NCBI GenBank assembly: GCA_941918925.1
Contig: OW799237.1
Span: 113,130,515 to 113,194,514 of the forward strand
DNA from: Phyto melanocephala
Taxonomy: Eukaryota > Arthropoda > Insecta > Diptera > Rhinophoridae
Length of the DNA: 64,000 nucleotides
Reading direction: 5' to 3'
The notes beneath the pieces were generated by a model. It worked only from the letters and a program-made list of their open reading frames with translations. It was not told the origin of the DNA and did no database searches. Shown piece after piece: positions 12,697 to 22,915 of this stretch (position 1 is the first letter of the stretch; every line of letters begins with the position of its first letter). A program made the translations under genes and the position numbers.

Positions 12697-14129
12697 AAGT
12701 AATTGACTTATTCTAAAATTCGAATTTAAATTGATTTTAATTTTTTCAAAAAACTTTAAACTTTCTGTCAGTTGAAATATAAAAAAAAAATTTTAAATAT
12801 AAAAATTAAAAATTACTTGTAATGCAACATATTTTTCCATTTAATCTTAAAAACAAAATTTATTTTTAAGTAAAATTTTAGCTTTCTTTCTTTCAAAAAG
12901 CACTTGTCACTTCAAAAAAGAAAATGGAGTAAAACATACATAATAAGAACACGCAATGTGTATTTATTTTTAGTCTTTTTTGTTGTTATTGTGTACTTTT
13001 GTTTACCCGTTAAGTTGTACATGAACATAATTTTTGCCAAATAAATAATTTAGTTTTGCAATTGATTCAATATGTTCGTTAAAATAAGTAAAAACTTTAT
13101 CTTTTTTTAATAAACTATAAAAATTAAAAAAAAAATATCAATATTAGAAAACTTTAGCAAATTTAACTGAATTTTTTGGCTTTAAAATTCATTCTTTTTG
13201 ACTGGCCCTTGCTCGTATTTTTTTTGCAAAATTGAGTTTTTAAGTGATTTCAATACATATCACACAAATACCCTTCGACACAAAAATCTAATTTAATAGT
13301 GTCAAAAGTAACAGTTGTACAAGCAATTTTACAAAAGAAGTTACATTATGATAATTCAGTTTCTGTTACGTTTTGACCTTCTCTTGTAAAATTACAATTA
13401 TTTGAGTTAGGCCCTTTCTACTTGTGACCAACGATATGTTGTTTTATATTTCCCATAGTGGATTCCAATAAATTTATTTATTAGAAATTGTATTGCATAT
13501 TTTAGTACTGCATGGACTTGAAACAAAAGCTTTTACTGAAAAGAGCTTTTTTATTTGGTTTTTGTCTAAGCTAAGCGAATATGTGAAGTATTTAAATTGT
13601 TTTAACCCATTCAAAATTCAAAAACACATATGCATATGTATTATAAAATAATAAATAATAGTAATAATATTAGCTAAAATTATATTTCATACTTAAGTGA
13701 TATTTTTAAGTTTGTGTCATTTTGTCAACAACAATTATTATTTGGTAAGGAAATTACATTGAAATTTTAAGAATGTACCCCAATGACATAAATCAAGCTG
13801 TCTTCCAGTTGGCTAATGATTTCAAAGTGCCAGTGATTTTAATGATAGGGTTGCAAGCACACAGATAATTAAACCATGTTTCGTAAGACATTCTTAATTT
13901 CACTTAAGATCAAACTGGCGAGCCATGGTGGTACTCAAACAGCACGCAACCTATGTTCCTATTTCCTTATAATTTTGAAGTGTGAAAGCTCCTTTAGGTT
14001 TTTGTTTTGGAATGACGGAAATAATTTATATTTGGCTTAATGAAAATAAAAATTTTTTTCCCACAAATTTAAATTTTGTTCATTACTGAAGCGATTTTGT
14101 ATTAATACATTTAAAATAAATAAATACAT
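12697..14129. other. No gene identified
   Basis: AT-rich sequence without recognisable coding, RNA or repeat structure. Confidence 0.45.
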
Positions 14130-14132
14130 TTA

Positions 14133-14301
14133 GAGCCATTATTACAACTTGCCGTTAGTTAAAGGCAGGATTTTGTCGGACCGATAAATGGCCTTGCATT
14201 ATAAAGCCTTCATTTATTATTTTTTTATCCATTAAATATTATTAGTATTAATAATAATAACAATAAAAAATGGAACTAAAGGCAAGTTGTAATAATGGCC
14301 C
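14133..14301. mobile_element. 169-bp MITE, PIF/Harbinger-like, copy A
   Basis: The element begins GAGCCATTATTACAACTTGC and ends AAGTTGTAATAATGGCCC, so the ends are inverted repeats of about 25 bp. TTA flanks both sides (14130-14132 and 14302-14304), which fits the TWA target of PIF/Harbinger elements. It has the same length as the copy at 36419-36587. It is non-coding and would depend on a transposase supplied elsewhere. Confidence 0.75.
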
Positions 14302-14990
14302 TTAAAATAATTAATACATTTAAAATAAATAAACTAAAAGTAAAGATTTATGAGTATCATCTAATTATCTTGATTTTTATATTAATAATTTGTTCTTTCT
14401 CTTGAGCTTGAGATCATTTTATGTGTTTTATAAAGAATTCTTTATTAATACAGATTTATGTTGAATTTATTTTATGTTATATCAAAATCTGTTTTTGTTT
14501 GTGTTGCAATCGGAAAACTTTATTTGGCAATCCTTACTATCGGCCAGATACGTCATTTAGTGGAATATTGTGCCCATGGCATAATTTCTATTTCTATCAT
14601 TCTTGATAACACATATATATGTAGATATGTGTGCATAATTACTTAGCGGTAAAAGTTAACAGGGCTTTATATTGCGGACCTTCTGTATTTATATTTGCAA
14701 TCTTATTGTATTCCACCTGCCCTTAATAGCCTTTTACAATGCCGTTATAAAAATTCGATAGTCATTCTAACTCCTTTTTTATGAAGGGAAGTACACCTTC
14801 TCGTATATATATTTTTTATTTTTGGCCATAAAAACGAATCAAAGAAACATAAGACAAATAATATAAAGTAAAGAAAAAACATTGAAAATATATAAAAATT
14901 CATTTACTTAGTTGTTTTTATTTTTTATAAGAATTCAGTTTAATAGCGCTGAGCTCAAAATAGTTATGGAAAAATTAACAATGTAGAAAA
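14302..14990. other. No gene identified
   Basis: AT-rich. A 24-bp copy of the sequence at 14101-14124 lies at 14310-14333. The small open frames at 14421-14646 overlap one another and lack domains. Confidence 0.45.
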
Positions 14991-14991
14991 A

Positions 14992-15712
14992 AACAAGTAA
15001 GAGCGCTATATTCGGCCGTGCCGAATCTTATATACCCTTCACAACGTGTAGTCATGAAATAACAGTAGTTTGTGTCACCATTCATCCCATATGAAATACG
15101 TACATACATATATAAAAACATCCCATTGTAAAATTATAATTTCACGTATGTATGTTAAAAAAACGAAAAAAAAAAAAATTAAAAAAAAATTAAAAAAAAA
15201 ATTAAAAAAAAAATTAAAAAAAAAAATTATAAAAATATAAATAATATATTTAATAAAAAATAAAAAAAAAAATAAAAAAAAAAAATAAAAAAAAAATATA
15301 AAAAAATAAAAAAAATTTTTTTTTGCCTCAGCTGGGATTCGATGCCACGTTTTTTCTAACCAGTATACACGTTTGTATGTATGTATGTTGTTGTTGTAAT
15401 GTTGTTTTTGTGAAAAAAAAAATCGAGGGGGTCGTGAGTTTTTGCTCATATCTCAGTTGTTTATGTACCGAATATTTCTGATATTTTAATACCTTACCCG
15501 GGTCCAACCTATGTCGGGGGGCTTCAAAAAGTTGATTTCAACATACACACGGACAGATGGACAGACGGACAGACTGACAGACTGACAGGGCTTAATCGAC
15601 TCCCCTATTCATAAGCTTTCAGAAAATATATACTTAATAGGGTCGGAAATGAAAATTGTAGAAATTTCACACGGAATGACAAACCTATATATACCCTTTT
15701 TCACTGTGTGAA
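14992..15712 (+). mobile_element. Mini-me-like element, copy 2
   Basis: Near-complete copy. Head AACAAGTAAGAGCGCTAT, hairpin ATTCGGC-CGT-GCCGAAT, ACGTGTAGTCATG, CACCATTCATCCCATATG, (TACA)n, A-rich core 15150-15320, tRNA-like motif at 15325-15348, AACCAGTATACACG, (TATG)n, TTGCTCATATCTCAG, ACCCGGGTCC, GACAGAC tract 15551-15590, core GTCGGAAATGAAAATTG, end hairpin around TTCAC-TGT-GTGAA. Central block in the common orientation. Phe-rich open frames across the A-rich core are low-complexity artefacts. Confidence 0.85.
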
Positions 15713-16059
15713 TAATAAATCTATATAGATAAAAAAATTTTTCTGGGAAAGAATGTGGTAGCAAAATATTGGATTTAAACAAATTTACTTTTATATAAAA
15801 AAAAAAAAAAAAAAAAACTGCTCTCAAGCTTAATAAATATAACAACTATTGATATAAATAAAAATGATCGAAAATATTTGCTTGATATTTAAAAGAAAAT
15901 ATATATATAAAGCGTAAAAAAGCTAGAAAAAGGTAAAATTTTGTTAAGAGTTTAAAAGGTCATAGCACAAAAGGTTTTAAAGAGACATTCACCAAAAGGT
16001 TCCCTTAAAATTACAAGCGATGGTGGATGCCTCTGCTCCATATCCCAATGTGTATATAA
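15713..16059. other. Spacer between two mini-me-like copies
   Basis: AT-rich, with a 19-20 nt A run near 15800. No feature recognised. Confidence 0.45.
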
Positions 16060-16640
16060 AACAAGTAAGTCTTCAGCCGTGCGGAATCTTATATACCCTT
16101 CGCAATGTGTAGTCATGCAATGACAATTGTATCACTATTCATCTCATTAATATGAGATACATAAATTTTTCATTATCTTCGTAAAGACTTTATACGCTTA
16201 AAAACATCGCATTGTTAAATTATTAATTAAGTTTATGTATGTATGTACTAAAATAAAATAATATTAAAAAAAAAGAATACAAATTTTTGTATTCATTCAG
16301 TCTGTTCATTCAGTCTGTATAGGTATGAAAAGACGAGGGGGTAAGTGTTTTTATCATATCCCAATTGTTTATAAAGCGATTTTTCTGATTTTCAATATCG
16401 ATCTGCACCTGAATATTTCTGATATTTTGGAACCTTACATGGGTCTTGGAAATGTCTGCGGCTTCAAAAAGTCAATTTTAACATATACACGGACAGACGG
16501 ACAGTACTTTGTCGTCTTCTTATTCATAAGCCTTCAGAAAATACATACTTTATGGGGTAGGAAATGAAAATTGCAGAAATTTCACATGGATTGAAAAACT
16601 AACATATACATACCCTACACACAATGTGACGGGTATAATA
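16060..16640 (+). mobile_element. Mini-me-like element, copy 3 (core largely deleted)
   Basis: The head AACAAGTAAGTCTTCAGCC, diverged hairpin (CAGCCGTGCGGAA), TATATACCCTTCGCAATGTG, CATTCATCTC, GACGAGGGGG, ATATCCCAATTG, ACATGGGTC, ACGGACAGACGGACAG and TATGGGGTAGGAAATGAAAA follow the family order. The A-rich core and tRNA-like motif are reduced to about 60 bp. The end hairpin is ATACCC-TACAC-ACAAT-GTGAC-GGGTAT. Confidence 0.75.
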
Positions 16641-18185
16641 AATGATTATGCAATGGGTGATAAAGTCCTTGTATATGATAAAAAAGGCTAAATAAGACTC
16701 ACTTAATCCTTATTTATTTTAATCGCTGGGTATGTTAACACATAATACTCAAATATATTTATTTCGTGCTTGTGTAAGTTATACTCCCATGTACACACAC
16801 ATAATATGATTGTGTGTATTTTTTGTTTGTTTTGTTAACATATTTAAAGCTTTATGTATTGTGGAAGTGGCATATAAATATGTGTGATAGTTTGTTGTTT
16901 TATTGGTGTGTATTTTATATTTTTAAGTGTGTCTATTGTACATTTGATATTTGATCATATCAAATGGTTTTTATTGTTATTATTGCTGGTTGAGTCGCTA
17001 ACTGACTGCAAAGAAGGTTAATTTTTAAATGCTTTGAATTGATGCTGATAGGCTTACTAGGTTTCAATGCAATTTCCTTTATTCAAGTTTGCGTTTGTGT
17101 TGTATCATCGAAAAGGTAAGTACTGTCACAGTAAGTTAAAGAAGTTGATCCATATGTATGTTTGGCAACTTAATATATTCGGAATTTGTTTCTTTTAAGA
17201 CAACTATTCAAACTATACTTTTTTACAATATAAAATTTATGAGCAGCCAATATAGTTTCCTCCTAATTTATATTTTTAGCTAAATAGTGAGTACGGTGAC
17301 CTAAGTTCCTAATAACTACTTATTTTTTGTCAAAACTTTATATCTATATAATATTTATTTTTCTTTTTTCCCCTTTTTACATACTATGAGATGAACTCTA
17401 TATTTTATGATGCATTTCTGCACCGTGGCATTTCACTTTTCATGTGTTTGAGAATGTGGATGAACTGATGTGTTTTTTATAGTTTTGAGGATTTGCTATA
17501 TTGCCAGAGTTCAAAGATTGTTAAACGTAATTTTTTGATACTGTTTTAAGTTTTTTTACATCAATTTCTATACTTCCTAGATCAAGTCAAATTCAAAGTT
17601 TTCAAGGTGCTGAAAAATTATTCTGAAATAAGCAGAGTTGAAAACATTTTGGAAACCAGTTTTAGTTTCATCTATTTATCAGAAAAATTTTTCTGTAAAA
17701 TATTTGACATTTTATCTATGGCTTAAAGAACTGGAATTTTAAGGGACACTTAAATTATTCGCAAAACTGGAGCACTGCATCATAGTTGTATGCATCCATC
17801 AAACTCGAAACTACAACTAGTATATATATGCAGATATGGAACTTTAACAGAATATTGGACAAAGATTGAAGGTTGGTATTATTGGTAGTGCTTTTGTTTT
17901 GGTCCTGTTAGATTACGTTAAGTGTTATTGGTAGGTAGCCTGTTGAGTGAAAACTAAAATCAGTTTTGGCTACTGGTGCCGATCAATACCTGAACTCATT
18001 TGAGTTCAATTAGTAGTAGTTGTTCTAACTAAGTCTGATCAGAGGCATACTTCTGTTACCAGAGGTGTTGGGTGCGTATCTAAATTCGTTTTTATACTCA
18101 TAACTTCAGGAATTTAGTGGTTGTGGTGGTTAGGATCTGAATCACGAGAAGGGCAGAAGCTCAATGTGGACTTGTGTTGCTCCAA
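16641..18185. other. No gene identified
   Basis: AT-rich sequence; no recognisable domains or repeats. Confidence 0.45.
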
Positions 18186-18189
18186 GTGT

Positions 18190-18810
18190 TGCGACTTATG
18201 TCTAGGTTAAGGTTAGATTAAACCGGCTGATAGCTTGAAAACACTTCACTTGCATCAATGGCTAATCGCTTTATAATATCAGGTACATGGGATATCTCAT
18301 GCATCTGTTCCCATCCCCAGAATTAAATCGTTTTCGTAATCTAAAATTTATGTTCTCCTTACATAAACGTAAGATGCTCCAGCAAGATCTTGAAAAACCG
18401 TTTCCCAGATGCCAGGCTCTAAGTCCTGTTAGAGCTAGGCAATATAAGAGAAGATGTTGCGTAGTCTCAATCTCCTTCTTGTTGTGACAACTTCTGAAGA
18501 AGTCATTGAAGTACAGATTTAATCGTCTTGCGTGTACTGTCATCTAACAGTGTCCACTTAGAGTATCAAAACGAACCTGAAAATGGGATCAAAGAAATTG
18601 CATAAGTGCCGTCGTTCAGTGATCATTCAAAGACGGCCATGTTTGTCTTGCTATTGCACAAGTAGAAGTCCCCTCAGACCACCTAATCTGTTCGAATCTA
18701 TATAATTCTTGCTTAATCAGTGTCCTACAAAATTGAAATGGTGAACCAGTGATTGTATTAATCTCCGCTGAGTGGAGTATAGCTCAGTTCTTTGTTAGCC
18801 CGTCCGCAAT
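18190..18810 (-). pseudogene. LINE RNase H and C-terminal tail, decayed
   Basis: On the minus strand, from about 18800 down, the broken reading goes ENIADGLTKN (compare the GNEIADxLA block at the end of RNase H), then RTLIKQELYRFEQIRWSEGT, then TWPSLND, then an RLNLYFNDFFRSC...EIETTQHLLLYCLAL segment. The last part matches the Cys/His-containing C-terminal tail that follows RNase H in several non-LTR retrotransposon clades (I and R1-like). In life it would degrade the RNA of RNA-DNA hybrids during target-primed reverse transcription. There is at least one stop, and the reverse transcriptase domain is absent, so this is a fragment of a different LINE from the intact one at 53.7 kb. Clade uncertain. 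Confidence 0.65.
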
Positions 18811-19420
18811 ATTTTCAAACAAATTTAAAATTAAACTTTTCAATTCAACAATATGGCAACTTTAGTTATATCTATATTTATATAAATTTTTTTTTTAAAC
18901 TTTTGTAGATTTTCTCTTCGTTTTTTTTTTTTGCATTTTCAATAATGCATAAACTTGTCTACATGTCAATGTATTTATCATTATCATTCACCATGTATTT
19001 TTTGTTTTTTTCATTTTATGATTTTATGTAAATAATTCTATATTTTTATTTAATGTGTATATTTGTATGTTTGTACAGTATTCGTAAACATGTGGGTGTG
19101 ACAATTCATGCTAGTTTAAATGTGTGAATATATTTATGCTTTAAGCGCGAACTTTACTACCACAACGTGTTGAAATAAAAAAATGTGTAAACATCGCTTT
19201 CCGTTGCTATTAATTTTTGCAAAGTGGTGGGAATTCTTTTTTACATATTTTTATGTTGTACAATATTTTTATGTGAAAAAACAATACAAAAAAATAAAAA
19301 AAAAATATTTTAATTTAAAACTTAAAAGTGTAATAAATAACATATATTTCTTGTATTTAAAATAAACAAATTAATATGTTGACCTCAAAGACGAGCTTGA
19401 GATCAGTTTATTATATTAAA
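18811..19420. other. No gene identified
   Basis: AT-rich. Short open frames such as the one at 19183-19365 are Lys/Tyr/Phe-rich and look random. Confidence 0.45.
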
Positions 19421-19421
19421 A

Positions 19422-20248
19422 ACTAGAAAAGCCCGGCGCGCGTTGCTACGCCCCTTCATGAATTTTAATCGCATTCTAAATTTAAATCGAATATCAAGTG
19501 CAAGGCTAAACACTATAACTTTTTCTTTATGAGCGTAGCACTGCCCACTTTTCTAATTACGAAACTGTATAGTCATGACAGCTCAATAAGTGTGCAAAGT
19601 TTCAGAAAAATCGGTCCAGTGTAAGTACCTCAAAATGATACCTTTTTTTATGGGCGTGGCACTGCCCACTTTTCTAAATACGAAACTGTATAGTTATGAC
19701 AATTCAATATGTGTGCAAAGTTTCAGAAAAATCGGTCCAGTGCAAGTACCTCAAAATAATACCTTTTTTTTAATGGGCGTGGCACTGCCCACTTTTCTAA
19801 TGACGAAAGTGTGAAGTCATGACAGCTCAGTATGTCTGCAAAGTTTCAGAAAATTCGGTCCAGTGCAAGTAGCTTAAACTGATAACTAATTTTTTATGGG
19901 CGTGGCCCCGCCCACTTTTTCAATCACGAAATTATAAAGTCCAGACAGTTCAATATGTGTGCAAAGTTTTAGAAAAATCGGTCCAGTGCGAGTACCTGAA
20001 AATCAAAACTTTTTTAGGGGCGTGGCCCCGCCAACTTTTCTTATCACGAAATTATTTAGTCATGACAGCTCGATATGTGTGCAAAGTTTCAGAAAAATCG
20101 GTCAATTGCAAGTAGCTAAAACTGATAACTAATTTTTTATGGGCGTGTCTCCGCCCACTTTTTTTCACCCATAAACACTCCCTGGTATGTGTACAACAAC
20201 TTACCAAAGTTTGAGCCCGATCGGTTTTACAGTTTCGGAGTCTATAGC

Positions 20249-20285
<37 letters not shown>

Positions 20286-20303
20286 TTCACTTTTTTATAT
20301 ATA
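19422..20303 (+). mobile_element. Tandem-unit element 1 (six units of about 122 bp, AC tail)
   Basis: Head ACTAGAAAAGCCCGGCGCG followed by CGTTGCTACGCCCC. Then six units, each with GGGCGTGGC...GCCCACTTTT, a TCATGACAG-like word, TGTGTGCAAAGTTTCAG and AAATCGGTCCAGTGCAAGTA. GGGCGTGGC or its variants start at 19531, 19652, 19775, 19898, 20018 and 20141. After the last unit come CGATCGGTTTTACAGTTTCGG, (AC)15 at 20251-20280, GAGTTTCACTTT and a TA tail. Non-coding: the open frames across it change frame with the units and are repeat-driven. The head and microsatellite tail resemble non-autonomous derivatives of RTE-like LINEs, but no reverse transcriptase is present and the class is inference. Confidence 0.75.
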
Positions 20304-20325
20304 TATTTATTTTATTTTATTTTAT

Positions 20326-21148
20326 ACTAGTCAAACCCGGCGCGCGTTGCTACGCCCCTTAATGAATCGAAATGCATTCTGAATTTTAATTGAATATCAA
20401 GTGCAAAAACCTAAAAATTATAATTTTTTTATGGGCGTGGCATTGCCCACTTTTCTAGTCACGAAATTGTAAAGTCATAACAGCTCAATATGTGTGCAAA
20501 GTTTCAGAAGAATCGGACCAGTGCAAGTACCTCAAAATTAAAATTTTTTTTATGGGCGTGGCCCTGCCCACTTTTCTAATCACGAAATTGTAAAGTCATA
20601 ACAGTTCAATATGTGTGCAAAGTTTCAGAATAATCGGTCAAGTGCAAGTACCTCAAAATTACACCTTTTTTTTATAGGCGTGGCACTGCCCACTTTTCTA
20701 ATCACAAAATTATTTAGTCATGACAGCTCAATATGTGTGCAAAGTTTCAGAAAAATCGGTCTGGTGCAAGTACCTCAAAATTGTACCCTTTTTTTATGGG
20801 CGTGGCCCCGCCCACTTTTTTAATCACAAAATTATAAAGTCACGACAGCTTAATATGTGTGCAAAGTTTCAGAAAAATCGGTCCAGTGCAAGTACCTCAA
20901 AATTAAAACTTTTTTAGGGGCGTGGCCCCGCCCACTTTTCTTATCACGAAATTATTTAGTCATGACAGCTCGATATGTGTGCAAAGTTTCAGAAAAATCG
21001 GTCAAGTGCAAGTAGCTAAAACTGATAACTAATTTTTTATGGGCGTGGCCCCGCCCACTTTTTTTCATCCATAAACACTCCCCGGTATGTGTACAACAAC
21101 TTACCAAAGTTTGAGCCCGATCGGTTTTGCAGTTTCAGAGTCTATAGC

Positions 21149-21199
<51 letters not shown>

Positions 21200-21232
21200 T
21201 TCACTTTTATATATATAGATATATATATATAT
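20326..21232 (+). mobile_element. Tandem-unit element 2 (six units of about 122 bp, AC tail)
   Basis: Same layout and orientation as the element 23 bp upstream. Head ACTAGTCAAACCCGGCGCG. Units start at 20433, 20554, 20676, 20798, 20918 and 21041. The tail is (AC)22 at 21151-21194, then GAGTTTCACTTT and TA repeats. The last two units carry the same variants as the last two units of element 1 (TTAGGGGCGTGG in the fifth, GATAACTAATTTTTTATGGG in the sixth), so unit order is conserved between elements. Confidence 0.75.
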
Positions 21233-21615
21233 AGACTATGCTGTTCAAAAATTGTGTATATTTAGATTTATTAGATAATTCAAATACAATAATTAGGAAT
21301 ATATATAGCAAAAACAACTTCTCTAACTATAGTTGATATTGTTATTGAGAAACTGTTGAAATGTTGTATTTAGAAATTAAATGTAAAACCAAACCCATTT
21401 GAAGTAAATGAAATAATATAATAAAACATCAAATAAATCCAAACGTTTCACTTGTACACAAAAGCTGACATATAGACATATAGACATAAATTTCGAACTG
21501 TTTTTTCTGAAAAAAATGGAAAATGAGAAGATTTTTGAAATCAATGGGTCCTAATTACCCAAAAAAGCAACTCGTTTTATAACAAAAAAAATTTAATTTC
21601 GGAGCGAAATGGGTT
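21233..21615. other. No gene identified
   Basis: AT-rich, with a short direct repeat (CATATAGACATATAGACATA) near 21469-21488. Confidence 0.45.
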
Positions 21616-21660
21616 AATAACTAGCTAACCCGTTACGCTTCGCTACACTCACGAGGAAAT
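21616..21660 (+). repeat. Head fragment of an ACTAG...CCCG repeat
   Basis: ACTAGCTAACCCGTTACGCT then TCGCTAC. Same words as the minus-strand fragment at 420-450 and the same general head as the tandem-unit elements just upstream. Confidence 0.5.
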
Positions 21661-22655
21661 TTTTATTATTTTATAAATATTTGTATCACACATGTCAGAA
21701 GTTTTAAATTTCTTAAAACCATGATCTGAATACCAACTTCAAGAGATATTTCATGAGACTGCAAGCCAGAAGAATTAAGCGAATTTAAAAGTTTTTGTGG
21801 ATAATGCAGTGTAATAATTCATGCTCGATATTAATGATAGTGTCAATCGATTTATACGTTTTAATTTGGCCGGAGACTTTTTGTATAATAAGGTTATCAA
21901 TTTTATCGACAGTGTCAATAATTCGTTCTAGAAATGGAACAGAATTCCATAAAGGAGACGTTTGTTATGCTGTGAGAATATTTGCTTGCGTCCCTCCTAT
22001 AACGACTGGGAGTGTTGAATGAAAATAACCAGAAAAAACAAAAGTAACTTCGTTTATAATTCGTTGGTATTTTGAAAGCCGTTGAGTGTGGTGACCGCTC
22101 CAACATGGATTCTGTGACTCATATTATAGTCAGCAATAGAAAAGTATGAGTGGAAACCAAGCAAATTTTTTGTTATTATAACAAATAAGGAGAGGCCTAA
22201 TTAGCGACAATGAATAACGTTTTTGATTTGTCGATTTTCTGACGACTTTATTGATTTTCTCATTTTTTATATTAAATAATTTATTTACGGATATTTATAA
22301 AACAATTTTACTAATTTAAACTCATATCTATCAGCTGCTGCATAATTTATTCTTCTTTGAGTATTTTTTTATTATTAACTTAAAAAAAAACTCATTTGCT
22401 ATTTATTGTACACCACCCTCCTGACACACCGTTTATTCGTTTTTGAAATAATCGTATTGAAAAATATAAATTTGCCACCAGACACCCTGTATATATAAAT
22501 GCATATTGCATTTTACTTTTTGATAGTTAAAAATAATGGATAAAATAATTTAAAGCTTTTTAACTAAATTCTAACACTTTTACTATCACCATTCGTTAGG
22601 TTAGGGACAAAAAGACTTCATTCGTTTGAGGATAACACTACCTCTGATCCGTTCG
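21661..22655. other. No gene identified
   Basis: Overlapping short open frames lie on both strands at 21795-22106, with no recognisable motif. The rest is AT-rich. Confidence 0.4.
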
Positions 22656-22659
22656 CAGC

Positions 22660-22915
22660 CATTTTTGGTTGTAATAAGGAAATTGTCGTCAAAACTTGCT
22701 CGTACAAAGTATCAACTAAAGTTTGTTTTAAGTATTTTTTTTTGTATGGGGGATACCATGCCCCCTGCTCCGATACTAAACTTTTTTTCTCGAATAAGGA
22801 AATTGTTATCAAAGTAACTTGCACAAAGTTTGAAGGGAATAGCTGCTATAGTTCTCAAAAAATGTTATAAAATGTGTGCAATTTGTATGGGAGGGACCAC
22901 GCATGCCTTAAAACT
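22660..22915 (+). repeat. Degenerate two-unit tandem repeat
   Basis: AATAAGGAAATTGTC (22673) recurs as AATAAGGAAATTGTT (22794). TTTGTATGGGGGATACCATG (22741) recurs as TTTGTATGGGAGGGACCACG (22882). A GTACAAAGT / GCACAAAGTTTG word lies in each. The layout recalls the tandem-unit elements upstream, but the sequence differs. Confidence 0.5.

Noticed and set aside
14133..14301. piggyBac-type element because TTA(A) flanks the MITE
   Set aside because: Only TTA is duplicated, and the GGGCC-type ends fit PIF/Harbinger better.
15325..15348. A functional tRNA gene
   Set aside because: Box A and box B abut, there is no anticodon arm or acceptor stem, and the sequence is embedded in a repeat.
15075..15449. 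124-residue Phe-rich open frame as a membrane protein
   Set aside because: It is the translation of the A-rich core of mini-me copy 2; a low-complexity artefact.
19590..20917. Repeated short proteins with shared motifs (CAKFQ, QSFRKIG, VQVPQN)
   Set aside because: They are translations of the 122-bp tandem units. Frames shift between units, and there is no conserved start or stop.
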